Part shown: piece after piece, positions 26,428-35,700 of the stretch
Numbering within the stretch: the first letter of the stretch is position 1
How the letters are laid out: each line of letters opens with the position of its first letter
Source of the DNA: Desulfatitalea sp. BRH_c12
GTDB taxonomy: Bacteria > Desulfobacterota > Desulfobacteria > Desulfobacterales > Desulfosarcinaceae
Direction of reading: 5' to 3'
DNA length: 64,000 bases
Assembly (NCBI GenBank): GCA_000961655.1
Contig: LADR01000089.1
Location: forward strand, 19,119-83,118
Notes under the pieces: generated by a model
What the model saw: only the letters and a program-made list of their open reading frames with translations
Database searches by the model: none
Told to the model about the DNA's origin: nothing
Made by a program: the position numbers and the translations under genes

Positions 26428-27510
26428 CTAGTATCGAATCGAACGTTTAACAATCCGGCAAACCATTGCTATTTCTTCTTCGGAAAGCCTATCATAAAGC
26501 GGCAGACAAAGAATGCGACGAGAAATCGTTTCCGCAGTAGGCACTTTCTGTCCTGTAACATATGGAAGATCTGATAGAGATGGGAAAAAGTACCTTCTTG
26601 GATAAATATTATAAAGATTAAGCTGCGCCAATACTTTCAAGAGAATTGACTCATCTTCGAAAATCACAGGAAAGTATGAAAAATTATATTCAGTATCTGG
26701 TACAATGACCTGGAACTGGATTGGTATATTTTGCAAATTTGCTTTATATTGGTTAGTCAGCTTTTTTCTGACTTTAATAATGTCCCGTATATACTTAAGA
26801 TTGCATAACCCCATAGCGGCATGCATTTCTGAATTTTTCCCATTAATGCCGATATCGCCGAACTCAGTTGCTGAGATGTGTCCAAAGTTACGCATTAGCG
26901 CCATGCGCTTTAAAAAGTCTGCATTGGGAGTAACGACAGCCCCCCCTTCGATTGTATGAAATAGTTTTGTCGCGTGAAAACTACAAGTAGAAATGTCACC
27001 GTAGGAAAGCAGCGAACGTCCATTGTAAGTGGTTCCGAAGGCATGCGCGGCATCGTAAATAACACGCAACTTATATTTTTCGGCGATAGTTTGAATGGCT
27101 TGCACATCACAGGGATTACCAAAAACATGCACCGCCAAAATGGCACTCGTCTTTTTTGTAATAGCCTGTTCGAGCTTCTTTGGATCTATATTCAAAGTTT
27201 CAGGGCAAATGTCGACCATTACCGGTTTGCATCTCTCCCACACAATGCTCGAGGTAGTTGCGACATAACTAAAGGGGGTGGTGATTATCTCACCTTGCAA
27301 ATCCAGGGCCCTAATTGCAATCTGAAGTGCTATCGTGCCATTACTAACAAATAAAAGATGCTCAACATCTATGTACTCTTTTAGTTTCAACTCTAATTCA
27401 TTGACTAAAGGCCCGTTGTTGGTCAACCATTCTCGATCCCAAATTTTATTTATATATTCTTGATATTCTTCGCAGGGAGGCAAAAATGGTTTTGTAACGG
27501 TTATATTCAT
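26428..27510 (-). CDS. DegT/DnrJ/EryC1-type sugar aminotransferase
   Basis: 360 residues, PLP-dependent fold type I. The cofactor Lys is Lys182 in SFHATKLFHTIEGGA; other conserved parts are TTPFSYVATTSSIVW (77-91), the PLP-ring Asp153 in IYDAAHAFG and a C-terminal LPLYDRLSEEEI. It transfers an amino group from glutamate to a 4-keto nucleotide sugar. Followed 17 bases later by the PglD-like acetyltransferase, it forms a two-enzyme route to a 4-acetamido sugar. The 4,6-dehydratase that should supply the keto sugar is not in this window in intact form. Confidence 0.92.
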   Translation of the reverse strand: MNITVTKPFLPPCEEYQEYINKIWDREWLTNNGPLVNELELKLKEYIDVEHLLFVSNGTIALQIAIRALDLQGEIITTPFSYVATTSSIVWERCKPVMVDICPETLNIDPKKLEQAITKKTSAILAVHVFGNPCDVQAIQTIAEKYKLRVIYDAAHAFGTTYNGRSLLSYGDISTCSFHATKLFHTIEGGAVVTPNADFLKRMALMRNFGHISATEFGDIGINGKNSEMHAAMGLCNLKYIRDIIKVRKKLTNQYKANLQNIPIQFQVIVPDTEYNFSYFPVIFEDESILLKVLAQLNLYNIYPRRYFFPSLSDLPYVTGQKVPTAETISRRILCLPLYDRLSEEEIAMVCRIVKRSIRY

Positions 27511-27527
27511 GGCGACCTGACCTCATG

Positions 27528-28997
27528 TTAAAGAAGCTGCTGTAATTTTTTAAAGACGAATCTCAGTTTTCCGTACCAAGACTTTTTTGCTAATATTGTT
27601 TCGACATCATGGTTCCTGTTGGCCAGATCTGTAAGCCCTTTCTCAAGCGTTGTGATATACTGCCCACAGGCTTTCCAATCGGCTTCAACACTGCTTATTT
27701 TATTAGTCTGATCTGAAATGATTTGCTCAAGAGCAGCTATATTTTGCCTGCGTTCATCCAGTTCATTTTCAATGCCTTGGATGTAATCCGACTGGAGCAT
27801 GAGCATATGTTCAGTCATTTTCAAGCGTGCCATCAATTTGATTGGCCACTTGTCTTCGTTATGATTAAATGATTTTTCCAGTAATTCAGAGCGTTTTTCA
27901 AGTTGTTTTTTAGGGTGAAAAATTTCATGGCTGACATTTCGACCGTTATTGCGAATGTTCATTAACAAATCTGGATTGCGAATCAATTCTTTGACAGCTT
28001 TAAAAAGAGCCTCTGGTTTAGGTTCGCAAATAACAATATCGATCCCATTGGTGTAATGGTGGTTGAGTCTTAGTTCATCACTGCAGACCATAGCGACACC
28101 ACACAGAGAGGCTTCCACACAGCAACCAGTAGGGAAACCATCGAAATTCCCAGGATGTAATAAAAAGGGGCGGTTTGGAGAAATAATAATATCCTGCGTC
28201 AAAAAAAATTCTTTCAACTCACTGGTGGCGAGAGGCCCTTTAAATAAAATGGACGATATTACCTTATCATCTATTGAAGCATCTTCGGCTGTAAAATTCC
28301 CAACAACAGAGAACCGCAAATTTCGAAATTCTTCATTAAGTTGCTTCGCCGCCGCTATAAATTCCGGGAATCCTTTGTTAGCACCTTTTGGCATGTAGCG
28401 TGCCGCCACAAAACATATTGATATAACATTACCTGGTACCAAGGTGTCTTTATCTATATTAATTTGTTCGAAGTATAAAGGATGAATTACTCCGCCATAC
28501 ATGTAATGCACAGGAACAGCACAATGCTTGGCCTGTAAGTATTCCATCGTGACGCTTTGAGTAGCTATGACCCCGCGAAGTAGCGGTGACTGAAGTACCT
28601 TATTTAGCTTTGCATCACTCGCTGGTTCCCTTAAACCAAATCCACCGCCAGGATATAGTGTCATGATGAAAGGAATGCAGTGTGCGTTCAGTGCGGGTAA
28701 AAAATGGTGCGCATTGTTAAGAAAGTTTATATATGCAAACTCGCAGTCATATAGGGAGGAATATTCATATGGTTCAACCCGGTCAGCATATTGTGGATAT
28801 TGTTTTGCATAAGCTGCATGGACGGTTTTGAAATCAGCATTGGTCGAAAGTATCTTTAGTCGCGGGAAGCATTCCATGTACCAATTATACTCGGCAACTC
28901 GGAAGGCCGATAGCAGATTAGGAAAATAATCATCCAACACTGCCACAAAGCGGCGTTTTTCAACATGCTGTTTTAAATACTGAGAACTTGATATCAT
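27528..28997 (-). CDS. GT-B type glycosyltransferase with C-terminal coiled coil
   Basis: 489 residues from ATG 28997, which overlaps the end of the wzt gene by 38 bases. The frame extends to 29078 but has no better start. The N-terminal half is alpha/beta with DDYFPNLLSAFR and TLYPGGGFGL. The middle (ISICFVAARYMPKGANKGFPEFI, RFSVVGNF, GFPTGCCVEASLCGVAMVCSDE) matches the donor-binding half of family 1/4 glycosyltransferases. Residues about 400-470 form a heptad-rich coiled coil (IENELDERRQNIAALEQIIS), possibly for partner binding. Position directly after wzt suggests a transferase for the exported polymer. Confidence 0.82.
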   Translation of the reverse strand: MISSSQYLKQHVEKRRFVAVLDDYFPNLLSAFRVAEYNWYMECFPRLKILSTNADFKTVHAAYAKQYPQYADRVEPYEYSSLYDCEFAYINFLNNAHHFLPALNAHCIPFIMTLYPGGGFGLREPASDAKLNKVLQSPLLRGVIATQSVTMEYLQAKHCAVPVHYMYGGVIHPLYFEQINIDKDTLVPGNVISICFVAARYMPKGANKGFPEFIAAAKQLNEEFRNLRFSVVGNFTAEDASIDDKVISSILFKGPLATSELKEFFLTQDIIISPNRPFLLHPGNFDGFPTGCCVEASLCGVAMVCSDELRLNHHYTNGIDIVICEPKPEALFKAVKELIRNPDLLMNIRNNGRNVSHEIFHPKKQLEKRSELLEKSFNHNEDKWPIKLMARLKMTEHMLMLQSDYIQGIENELDERRQNIAALEQIISDQTNKISSVEADWKACGQYITTLEKGLTDLANRNHDVETILAKKSWYGKLRFVFKKLQQLL

Positions 28998-30282
28998 GAT
29001 CAATTTCGACCCAATCGCATAGAGGGAAAGGATTACGCACCGCCACTTCAAATACACCAATATCTTCAAGCCAGTCAACGATATTGACGTCTGAGTATTG
29101 ATTTACATCATCCATACTTGAAAGCAACGCCGTGATGGAATACCGACCTGCTTGCAGTCGAACAGGTAATTGAAACTCGACCTGAAAGCGCTCACCAGGC
29201 AGCCATGTGCGATCGAATAGCCCAATCGTCGCTCCTGTGTTGAGGCCTACCAAATGTTGATTATTCCGATCTTTTATGTGAAGAGCCACTATTATTTGCT
29301 TGCATTTTTCTTTGATTTCAATAAGGCAAACAATTCTCAACGAACTGCCGAATTTAAGGGGACTCACATCAAATAATTCATTTCCACAAAATCCTTGGAA
29401 AGCTATGTATCGCGCTTGACCGGTGCCGGAGCGTTCTGAGTACCGCAAGTTTGTGGCACTATTATTACAATCAATTAGTTCGTGGGGTTTTGAATTTTTA
29501 GTTTCATCTAACTGCCCAGATGCGAACAAATGTTGAGCGTTGGCGTGTTTAATCCAGTCTTGACCATAAGCTCGGGAAACATCAGCAGTATCACCGAACA
29601 TTTTACCAACCCCCTGATCAAGCCATAACGTTCGCTTGCATAACGCTTTAATGGAATCAATATCATGGCTTACAAGCAAAATTGTGGTGCCGCTTTCAAC
29701 AATCTGCTTCATCCGGGACATGCATTTGGCCTGAAAGAAGGAATCACCAACAGCAAGAGCCTCATCAACAATTAATATATCAGCATCCACATGCACAATT
29801 ACCGCAAATGCAAGTCGCAAATACATGCCACTGGAATAGGTTTTTACGGGTTGACCGATGAAGTCGCCAATATCCGCGAAGGAAACAATGTTGTCGTAAC
29901 GGGCATCGATCTCTTCTTTGGTTAATCCGAGCAGTGAAGCGTTCAAGTAAACATTTTCGTAGCCAGTGAATTCCGGATTAAAGCCTGATCCCAGTTCCAA
30001 AAGAGCCGCAATACGGCCTGCGGTTTGAATACTGCCAGAGTTGGGCGTAAGTGTTCCGCATATAATTTGAAGCAGGGTTGACTTTCCGGATCCATTGCGG
30101 CCGATGATGCCGACGGTTTCACCTTTTTTGACCTCATATGAAACATCCTTGAGTGCCCAAAACTCCCTATAATACTTCTTCCGTCTACGCATCAGCATTT
30201 GCATGAGGCGGTCTCGCGGTTTATCATAGATCAGATAGCATTTGCTTAGATTTTTAACCTTAATGGCGATCTCAGAGGACAT
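28960..30282 (-). CDS. wzt: Polysaccharide ABC transporter ATPase with carbohydrate-binding domain (Wzt-type)
   Basis: 440 residues from ATG 30282, which overlaps the permease stop by 11 bases. The ABC domain has Walker A GRNGSGKST (61-69), a TYSSGMYLRLAFA signature, Walker B ILIVDEALAVGD and LLVSHD. After about residue 250 comes a beta-rich domain (RIVCLIEIKEKCKQIIVALHI, PVRLQAGRYSITALLSS) of the Wzt C-terminal type. In E. coli O8/O9a this domain binds the methylated or phosphorylated non-reducing end of the glycan before export. With Wzm it moves undecaprenyl-linked polymer across the inner membrane. The domain implies that the polymer has a terminal cap. Confidence 0.95.
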   Translation of the reverse strand: MSSEIAIKVKNLSKCYLIYDKPRDRLMQMLMRRRKKYYREFWALKDVSYEVKKGETVGIIGRNGSGKSTLLQIICGTLTPNSGSIQTAGRIAALLELGSGFNPEFTGYENVYLNASLLGLTKEEIDARYDNIVSFADIGDFIGQPVKTYSSGMYLRLAFAVIVHVDADILIVDEALAVGDSFFQAKCMSRMKQIVESGTTILLVSHDIDSIKALCKRTLWLDQGVGKMFGDTADVSRAYGQDWIKHANAQHLFASGQLDETKNSKPHELIDCNNSATNLRYSERSGTGQARYIAFQGFCGNELFDVSPLKFGSSLRIVCLIEIKEKCKQIIVALHIKDRNNQHLVGLNTGATIGLFDRTWLPGERFQVEFQLPVRLQAGRYSITALLSSMDDVNQYSDVNIVDWLEDIGVFEVAVRNPFPLCDWVEIDHDIKFSVFKTAC

Positions 30283-31090
30283 CTGCGAACCCTTTGCGCG
30301 TCTTTTGAAACCAGACAAACCCCATCCAGGCAATACATGATGCGATCAGAAAGTAAGCTGTCAACATAGCTATGCCTGGTAATTTTCCCCAAAACAGCAT
30401 GTTTCTGGTTTCTTCGATCGCAGGCATTAATGGATTCAGCAACAAGGCCGATCGGTATGCTTCAGGAAGGGCGGTAATCGGATAAAAAATAGGAGAGAGA
30501 AACATCAATACCGTTGTCAGAATACCCACAAACTGCGATACATCGCGTAAATATACCCCCAGCGATGCCAGCATCCAGGACAGGCCCATAATTAATAGGG
30601 CCAATGGCAAAAAAACCAAAGGAAGCAAAAGCGCGGTGGCATGCGGCAAACCGAATAAAAAAACATACGCAGTCAACCACACGCCAAGGCTAATTATTGT
30701 GTGGAACATCGCTGATCCCAAGGCTACCCAGGGCAGAATTTCTAATGGAAATACTACTTTTTTCACATAATTCACATTCGCGAGGATCAGCCCCGGGGCA
30801 CGATTGACACACTCAGCAAAAAGGTTGAACACGATCAGTCCGGCGAAAAGCACCAGAGCAAATTCAGTCTTTGAATCGCTTCCTGTATTCCACCGAGCTT
30901 TAAAGATGACGCTAAATACGAAAGTGTATACCGCCAGCATGAAAAGGGGATTGAAAAAAGACCAGAAAATCCCAAGAAAAGATCCCCTGTAGCGTCCAAC
31001 CACTTCTCTCTTGGATAGAGCAAAGATCAGACTCCGGTTGCGCCAGAAACCGGCGATCATTTCTTTGGGTGATATAGAAAAATGCTGCAT
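30272..31090 (-). CDS. wzm: Polysaccharide ABC transporter permease (Wzm-type)
   Basis: 272 residues with about six membrane spans and the ABC-2 layout of Wzm/TagG exporters. The N-terminal SKREVVGRYRGSFLGIFWSFFNPLFML is the classical cytoplasmic gate helix leading into the first span. Later spans end with LIASCIAWMGFVWFQKTRKGFADVL. The last codons overlap the wzt start, typical of obligate ABC partners. It is the first transporter gene of the locus, 72 bases downstream of the winged-helix regulator gene on the same strand. Confidence 0.95.
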   Translation of the reverse strand: MQHFSISPKEMIAGFWRNRSLIFALSKREVVGRYRGSFLGIFWSFFNPLFMLAVYTFVFSVIFKARWNTGSDSKTEFALVLFAGLIVFNLFAECVNRAPGLILANVNYVKKVVFPLEILPWVALGSAMFHTIISLGVWLTAYVFLFGLPHATALLLPLVFLPLALLIMGLSWMLASLGVYLRDVSQFVGILTTVLMFLSPIFYPITALPEAYRSALLLNPLMPAIEETRNMLFWGKLPGIAMLTAYFLIASCIAWMGFVWFQKTRKGFADVL

Positions 31091-31162
31091 TATGCAAAAA
31101 CTTTCACAAGATTCATGTGCGGTTTGTACCCGGAAAGTGAATAACCGAAGGTCGGCAGTTCC

Positions 31163-31699
31163 TTATAGCGTTAATATTTTCTCTTTGAGGATCCCGCTAT
31201 TTTCTAAGCTTTGAGCAATAGCATTATATTCTTCAAGTTCCAATATAAGTATAATGTCATAATCAAGATCACCCAGGCATTTTTCGTTATCAATTATATT
31301 TACCAGTGTCAGGCTTTGTTCGTTCATCACCTCACAGGCAATATTAGAAATAGCGCCATTGCCATATAAGACAATGCGTTGTTTCCCTTTTGTTTTTATT
31401 TCTTTGAACAGGTTTCTTAATTTCTCCTGAATCTCTTTGTAGAATCCCATTGAATGCCGAATGTATCGGTAGGTCAGGTTTGATATTTCAACATCCCCTT
31501 TGGGTGTGAGGAGATATTTGACTTTGCTTTCCGAAATATTGCTGATTTCGAGATAGCCTTTTTGAACGAGCCTCTTGAGCAAGGCGTTGACCATTCCCAG
31601 GGAGATCTTAAGTCTTTTGGCGATTTCCCTTTGACTTGGACTTTGATCGCTCGCCAGAGTCTCCAACAGTCTCAGGGCATTGATCTCTTTTTGATGCAT
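31163..31699 (-). CDS. Winged-helix regulator with C-terminal Rossmann-like domain
   Basis: 178 residues. The N-terminal 75 residues form a MarR/ArsR-like winged helix (SPSQREIAKRLKISLGMVNALLKRLVQKGYLEI, YLLTPKGD). A helical linker follows and then RIVLYGNGAISNIACEVM and VNIIDNEKCLGDLDYDIILIL, which look like the nucleotide/CoA-binding fold of PglD N-terminal or Rex-like domains. It heads the polysaccharide locus, 72 bases before wzm, and probably regulates it in response to a nucleotide-type ligand. Two perfect 8-bp inverted repeats lie upstream and could be its operators. Confidence 0.82.
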   Translation of the reverse strand: MHQKEINALRLLETLASDQSPSQREIAKRLKISLGMVNALLKRLVQKGYLEISNISESKVKYLLTPKGDVEISNLTYRYIRHSMGFYKEIQEKLRNLFKEIKTKGKQRIVLYGNGAISNIACEVMNEQSLTLVNIIDNEKCLGDLDYDIILILELEEYNAIAQSLENSGILKEKILTL

Positions 31700-31741
31700 G
31701 GATGCGAAGAAAAACTTAAAAGGTGTACATAGCTCCGCCTG

Positions 31742-31764
31742 GTGAATTCCAAATTAGAATTCAC
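31742..31764. promoter_or_regulatory. Candidate operator palindrome upstream of the regulator gene
   Basis: gtgaattc (31742-31749) and gaattcac (31757-31764) are perfect inverted arms with a 7-base spacer, 43 bases before the start codon of the winged-helix gene. Position and symmetry suit autoregulation by a dimer. There is no experimental support. Confidence 0.4.
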
Positions 31765-31887
31765 ATGGTTCTGGCATTTGAAGCTGTTTGATTGGGGATG
31801 TGGAGCGGTCTCAGAGATGATCGTTGTTTCAAATGCTGTCGGGATGATGTTCTGATTTGTATGAGATCGATTCTGAGCTTGGAAATG

Positions 31888-31908
31888 TATGTTCAGCAGT
31901 TGAACATA
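31888..31908. promoter_or_regulatory. Second palindrome upstream of the regulator gene
   Basis: tatgttca (31888-31895) and tgaacata (31901-31908) form a perfect 8-bp inverted repeat with a 5-base spacer, 189 bases upstream of the regulator start. Its sequence differs from the nearer palindrome, so it may serve another protein. Confidence 0.35.
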
Positions 31909-32091
31909 TTCATTTTTCAATGTCAAGGCTTTTTTACTTCTATGAGATTAAGATGAAGTGAATCCCCCATTATGAGATTCGCCGATATCATACCTCTGCA
32001 CCGAGCGAACACTAGGTTCGCCCCTACATCGTCCCCCTGCTTGGAACGAACCTACCTGGCTGCCCTCGGAATCCATGGTAACGAGGAACAA

Positions 32092-32133
32092 AAAAAATCC
32101 AGAAACCGAAAACGCTCGATTTCTGGATTTTTT
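32092..32133 (-). terminator. Rho-independent terminator of the comEA-like gene
   Basis: Arms aaaaaatccagaaa (32092-32105) and tttctggatttttt (32120-32133) pair perfectly around a 14-base loop. Read on the minus strand the hairpin is followed by a T-run, 19 bases after the comEA-like stop. The A/T flanks on both sides also allow function in the other direction. Confidence 0.8.
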
Positions 32134-32151
32134 GTGCTTTTCCGATCTTTC

Positions 32152-32439
32152 TTACTTCTTGTCCTTAACCACGATCCTGTCCTTGTTGGCATCCAGCGTT
32201 TTCTGGCCAATGCCTTTTACCTGAAGGATGTCATCCGGGGTTTTGAAGGGGCCGTTTTGTTCGCGGTGCTCGACGATGCGGTCCGCGTAGCCCCTGCCAA
32301 CGCCATCGAGAGTCATGAGTTGCTCGACGGTCGCTGTGTTGATGTTCACCTTGCCACCACCCTCGGCCCACAGGGGAGCCGCACACATCAACATCAAAGC
32401 CGTCACTAATGTAATTACTGTCATAGCCCTCTTTTTCAT
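32152..32439 (-). CDS. ComEA-like helix-hairpin-helix protein
   Basis: 95 residues. A Sec signal peptide (KKRAMTVITLVTALMLMCAAPLWA) precedes a short mature protein with two helix-hairpin-helix motifs: VNINTATVEQLMTLDGVGRGYADRIVEHR... and DDILQVKGIGQKTLDANKDRI. ComEA-type domains bind double-stranded DNA in the periplasm, in competent species for uptake; in non-competent anaerobes the role is unknown. Ribosome binding is strong (AAGGAGGT just before ATG 32439). It is monocistronic, with its own terminator, and divergent from the large synthase gene. Confidence 0.92.
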   Translation of the reverse strand: MKKRAMTVITLVTALMLMCAAPLWAEGGGKVNINTATVEQLMTLDGVGRGYADRIVEHREQNGPFKTPDDILQVKGIGQKTLDANKDRIVVKDKK

Positions 32440-32764
32440 CCTACCTCCTTTTCAGTTAATAGTCTCTTGCCTCTTGAAGCCTCAACCTCTGCGCACCCAT
32501 ATTTGATTAAGAATACAGTATCTTATAAATCTGTCAATACGGAAAAAATCGCTGTTTTATACGGTAATAAAATAAGTATTTAATGTTGAAATTGTGATTT
32601 ATGCGCTTTGTTTCAGCGGGTTATGGTTTAGGTAAGTCGACTGAGTGCGGTTTTACAGCTTATCACACGGTACATGGATTGTAAAAAAAAGCGTTTATCC
32701 TTGATTAAAGCGGCTGCCTCGGCTATATGGCTTTTTTTAAATCAAATCAAAGTAGTTACGGTAT
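32440..32764. other. AT-rich divergent intergenic region upstream of the synthase
   Basis: 325 bases between the comEA-like gene and the plus-strand synthase gene, clearly richer in A and T than the GC-rich gene that follows. It should contain promoters for both. No consensus -35/-10 pair or convincing operator was identified, and no ribosome-binding site is obvious before ATG 32765. A short GC-rich stretch followed by a T-run near 32710-32738 could be a weak terminator. Confidence 0.45.
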
Positions 32765-35700
32765 ATGTGCATGCAAAAAGAGGTTCCGATAGCCATTGTT
32801 TCCATGGCGGGTGTCTTTCCGAGAGCCACTGGAATTGAGCAATTCTGGCGGAATATCGTCGACAAGGTGGATGCCACGGAGGTGGTTCCGACACATCGGT
32901 GGTGCGGACCGCTGGACTGGGTTTACGATCGTGCTCCGGCCCCGGATAAAGCCTATTCCAAGCGGGCCTGTTTGATCGATGGTTTTCGGTTCGACGGCAG
33001 TGATATGGCGATCGATCCTGCTGAGGTCGCTGGTCTGGACCCCCTCTACCAATGGGTTCTGTATGCGACCGGTGATGCTTTGCGGCATTGCGATGTGTCG
33101 AAAGTGGATAAAAAACGTGTCGGGGCTATTCTGGCGGCGATTGCCCTGCCGACCCGGTCCTCATCTGCCCTGGCGTCCAAGCTTTTCGGCGCTCAGTTAT
33201 TGGGTTCCCTGCTGCCGGCACAAAATGCGCCGGCCATTTCAGCTATTGAATCCTTGCGCGACCGGGTCGTCGCGAGGCCTGCATCGTTGGTTTGCAGCGC
33301 TTTCGGCCTGGGGGGCACGGCCTACACGCTGGATGCGGCCTGCGCTTCCTCATTATATGCGTTGAAGTTGGCCTGCGACGAACTGCGCGGTGGCCGCGCC
33401 GATGCCATGATCACGGGAGGGGTTTCGGCGGCCGATTGCCTCTATACGCAAATCGGTTTCAGCCAGTTGCGGGCGTTGTCGCCGTCCGGGCGGTGCGCGC
33501 CGTTCGATCGGACGGCGGATGGCCTGGTGGTGGGTGAAGGCGCCGGCATTCTCGTGCTCAAGCGCCTGGACGATGCGTTGCGGGATCAGGATACGATCTA
33601 CGGTGTGATTCGCGGGATCGGTTTGTCCAATGACATGCGTGGCAATCTGTTGGCACCGGAATCGGACGGGCAGCTGCGCGCGATGCGAGCGGCCTATTCG
33701 GAAGCGGGTTGGCAGCCATGGGATGTGGATTATATCGAATGCCATGGCGCGGGCACGCTGGTGGGCGATGCCACCGAATTGAAAAGCCTGCGCACCCTTT
33801 GGCAAGCGGCCGACAGCGCGCATCGCTGCGCGATCGGCTCGGTCAAATCCATGATCGGCCATCTGCTCACCGCGGCCGGCGCGGCGGGTTTGATCAAAAC
33901 CCTGCTGGGGCTTCAGCGTCACATCTTGCCGCCGTCATTGAAATTTGAACGGCCGGCCGAAGGCAGCCCTTTGATCGACAGCCCTTTTGCGGTTCAAACC
34001 ACGGCCGCGCCCTGGTTGCCAAAGGATGCCTCTGCGCCCAGGCGGGCGGCGGTCAGCGCCTTTGGCTTCGGGGGGATCAACGGGCACGTGCTTATTGAGG
34101 AGTGGCCGAGGCCAAGCGATGGCTCTGCTTGCCAAAAAGTGCCAACGGTAGCTGTTACCCACACCCGTGCGACTGAACGACGATCCGACGCGATCGCCAT
34201 CGTCGGCATGGATCTGTGCCTGGGTTCCCTGCAATCCGTGCAAGCCTTTCAGCAAGCTGTGTTCGCAGGCCATTCGGCCCTGCGGGCCGTTCCCGCCGAA
34301 CGCTGGAAAGCGCCCGGGACCATGCGGGAGCTTTTCGGGACGGCGGCCGCGATCGGCGGATTCATGCAAGAGATCGTGGTCGCAATCGGCGAATTTCAGA
34401 TTCCGCCTGGTGAAATCGCGGATATTCTGCCCCAGCAATTGTTGATGCTCAAAACGGCTGCCGGCGCCATCCATGATGCCGGCTTGCCCTTGCGCGAACC
34501 GCGGGCCCGTATGGGCGCCATCATCGGCATCGGCTTCGATTATGAGGCCACCAATTTTCACCTGCGCTGGGTGCTGCCACAATTGCTCGAAGAGTGGCGC
34601 CGGCACTACGGCTGGACAGTTGCGGCGGAGAAGCTCGAACAGTGGCTCGAAAGGGCCAAAGACGCCTGTGGCCCGCCATTGACGCCTTCACGGACACTCG
34701 GCGCCTTGGGCGGCATCGTGGCCAGCCGCATCGCCCGCGAATTCCGCTTAGGCGGCCCCTCCTTCGTGGTTTCAGAGGAAGAGGCCTCCGGACTGCGTGC
34801 GGTCGAGATCGCCATGCGCATGCTCAGGTCCCGTCAAACGGATGCCATGCTGGTTGGCGCGGTCGATCTGGCCGGCGACGAACGCAATCTGGCGACTTTG
34901 CTGGCGCGCGGCGACGTGAGCCCGTCAGGCATGGTCCGGCCTTTCGACCACAATGCGGATGGCACCCTGCCCGGCGAAGGCGCCGTGGCTCTGGTGCTCA
35001 AACGTCTGGAGGACGCCCAAGCGGATGGCGATCGCATTTATGCCGTGATACGCGGGGTTGGCAGCGCCCGTGGCAACGATGCCCCAGCCCTGCCCGCCGC
35101 CTACCGTGAATCCCTCGCACACGCTTTGGATGATGCGCGGATTTCCGCTGACACGGTCACTTTGGTGGAAACGCATGGCAGCGCCATTGTTTCGGAAGAT
35201 GCCGTTGAAGCCGAGGCGCTGACTTCTTTTATGCGCAACGCCGGTGGCCGTGCTCCGGAACACGCGGTTTCCATCAGTGCCTTGAAACCGCTGGTGGGGC
35301 ACACCGGGGCGACCTCCGGCCTGGCCTCCCTGGCCAAGACATCCTTGTGCCTTTTCCATCACCTGCTGCCCGCCATGCCCCATTTCGACACCGCCGGCCA
35401 GCGTCAGTTGCAAGAAGGTCCGTTTCATTTCCCCCGCCAAACCACCTACTGGGCAGGCAACCGGGAGGAAGGCGCACGCACGGCAGTCGTGGCCGCCATG
35501 ACAGGTGACGGCAACTGTATGCATGCGGTGCTGGCGCAGTCCGATGCAGCAGGGTCAACGCCTACAGGACCTGTCTTGAATCAACGCCGCCGGCCGATGG
35601 GTCCCCTGCCTTACGCCTTGTTCGTGGTCAAAGGGGACAGCAAAGAAGACCTGATGGCCGGGCTGCGGCGTGTGGAACAGCTTGCGTCGACCTGCGATCA

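Larger units (their letters stand above)
31700..32151. other. Intergenic stretch between regulator and comEA-like gene
   Basis: 452 bases holding two palindromes, a short segment near 31999-32027 (gaacactaggttcgccccta) of the kind seen in dispersed genome repeats, and the hairpin at 32092-32133. An 84-codon minus frame lacks supporting features and is not called. Confidence 0.5.
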
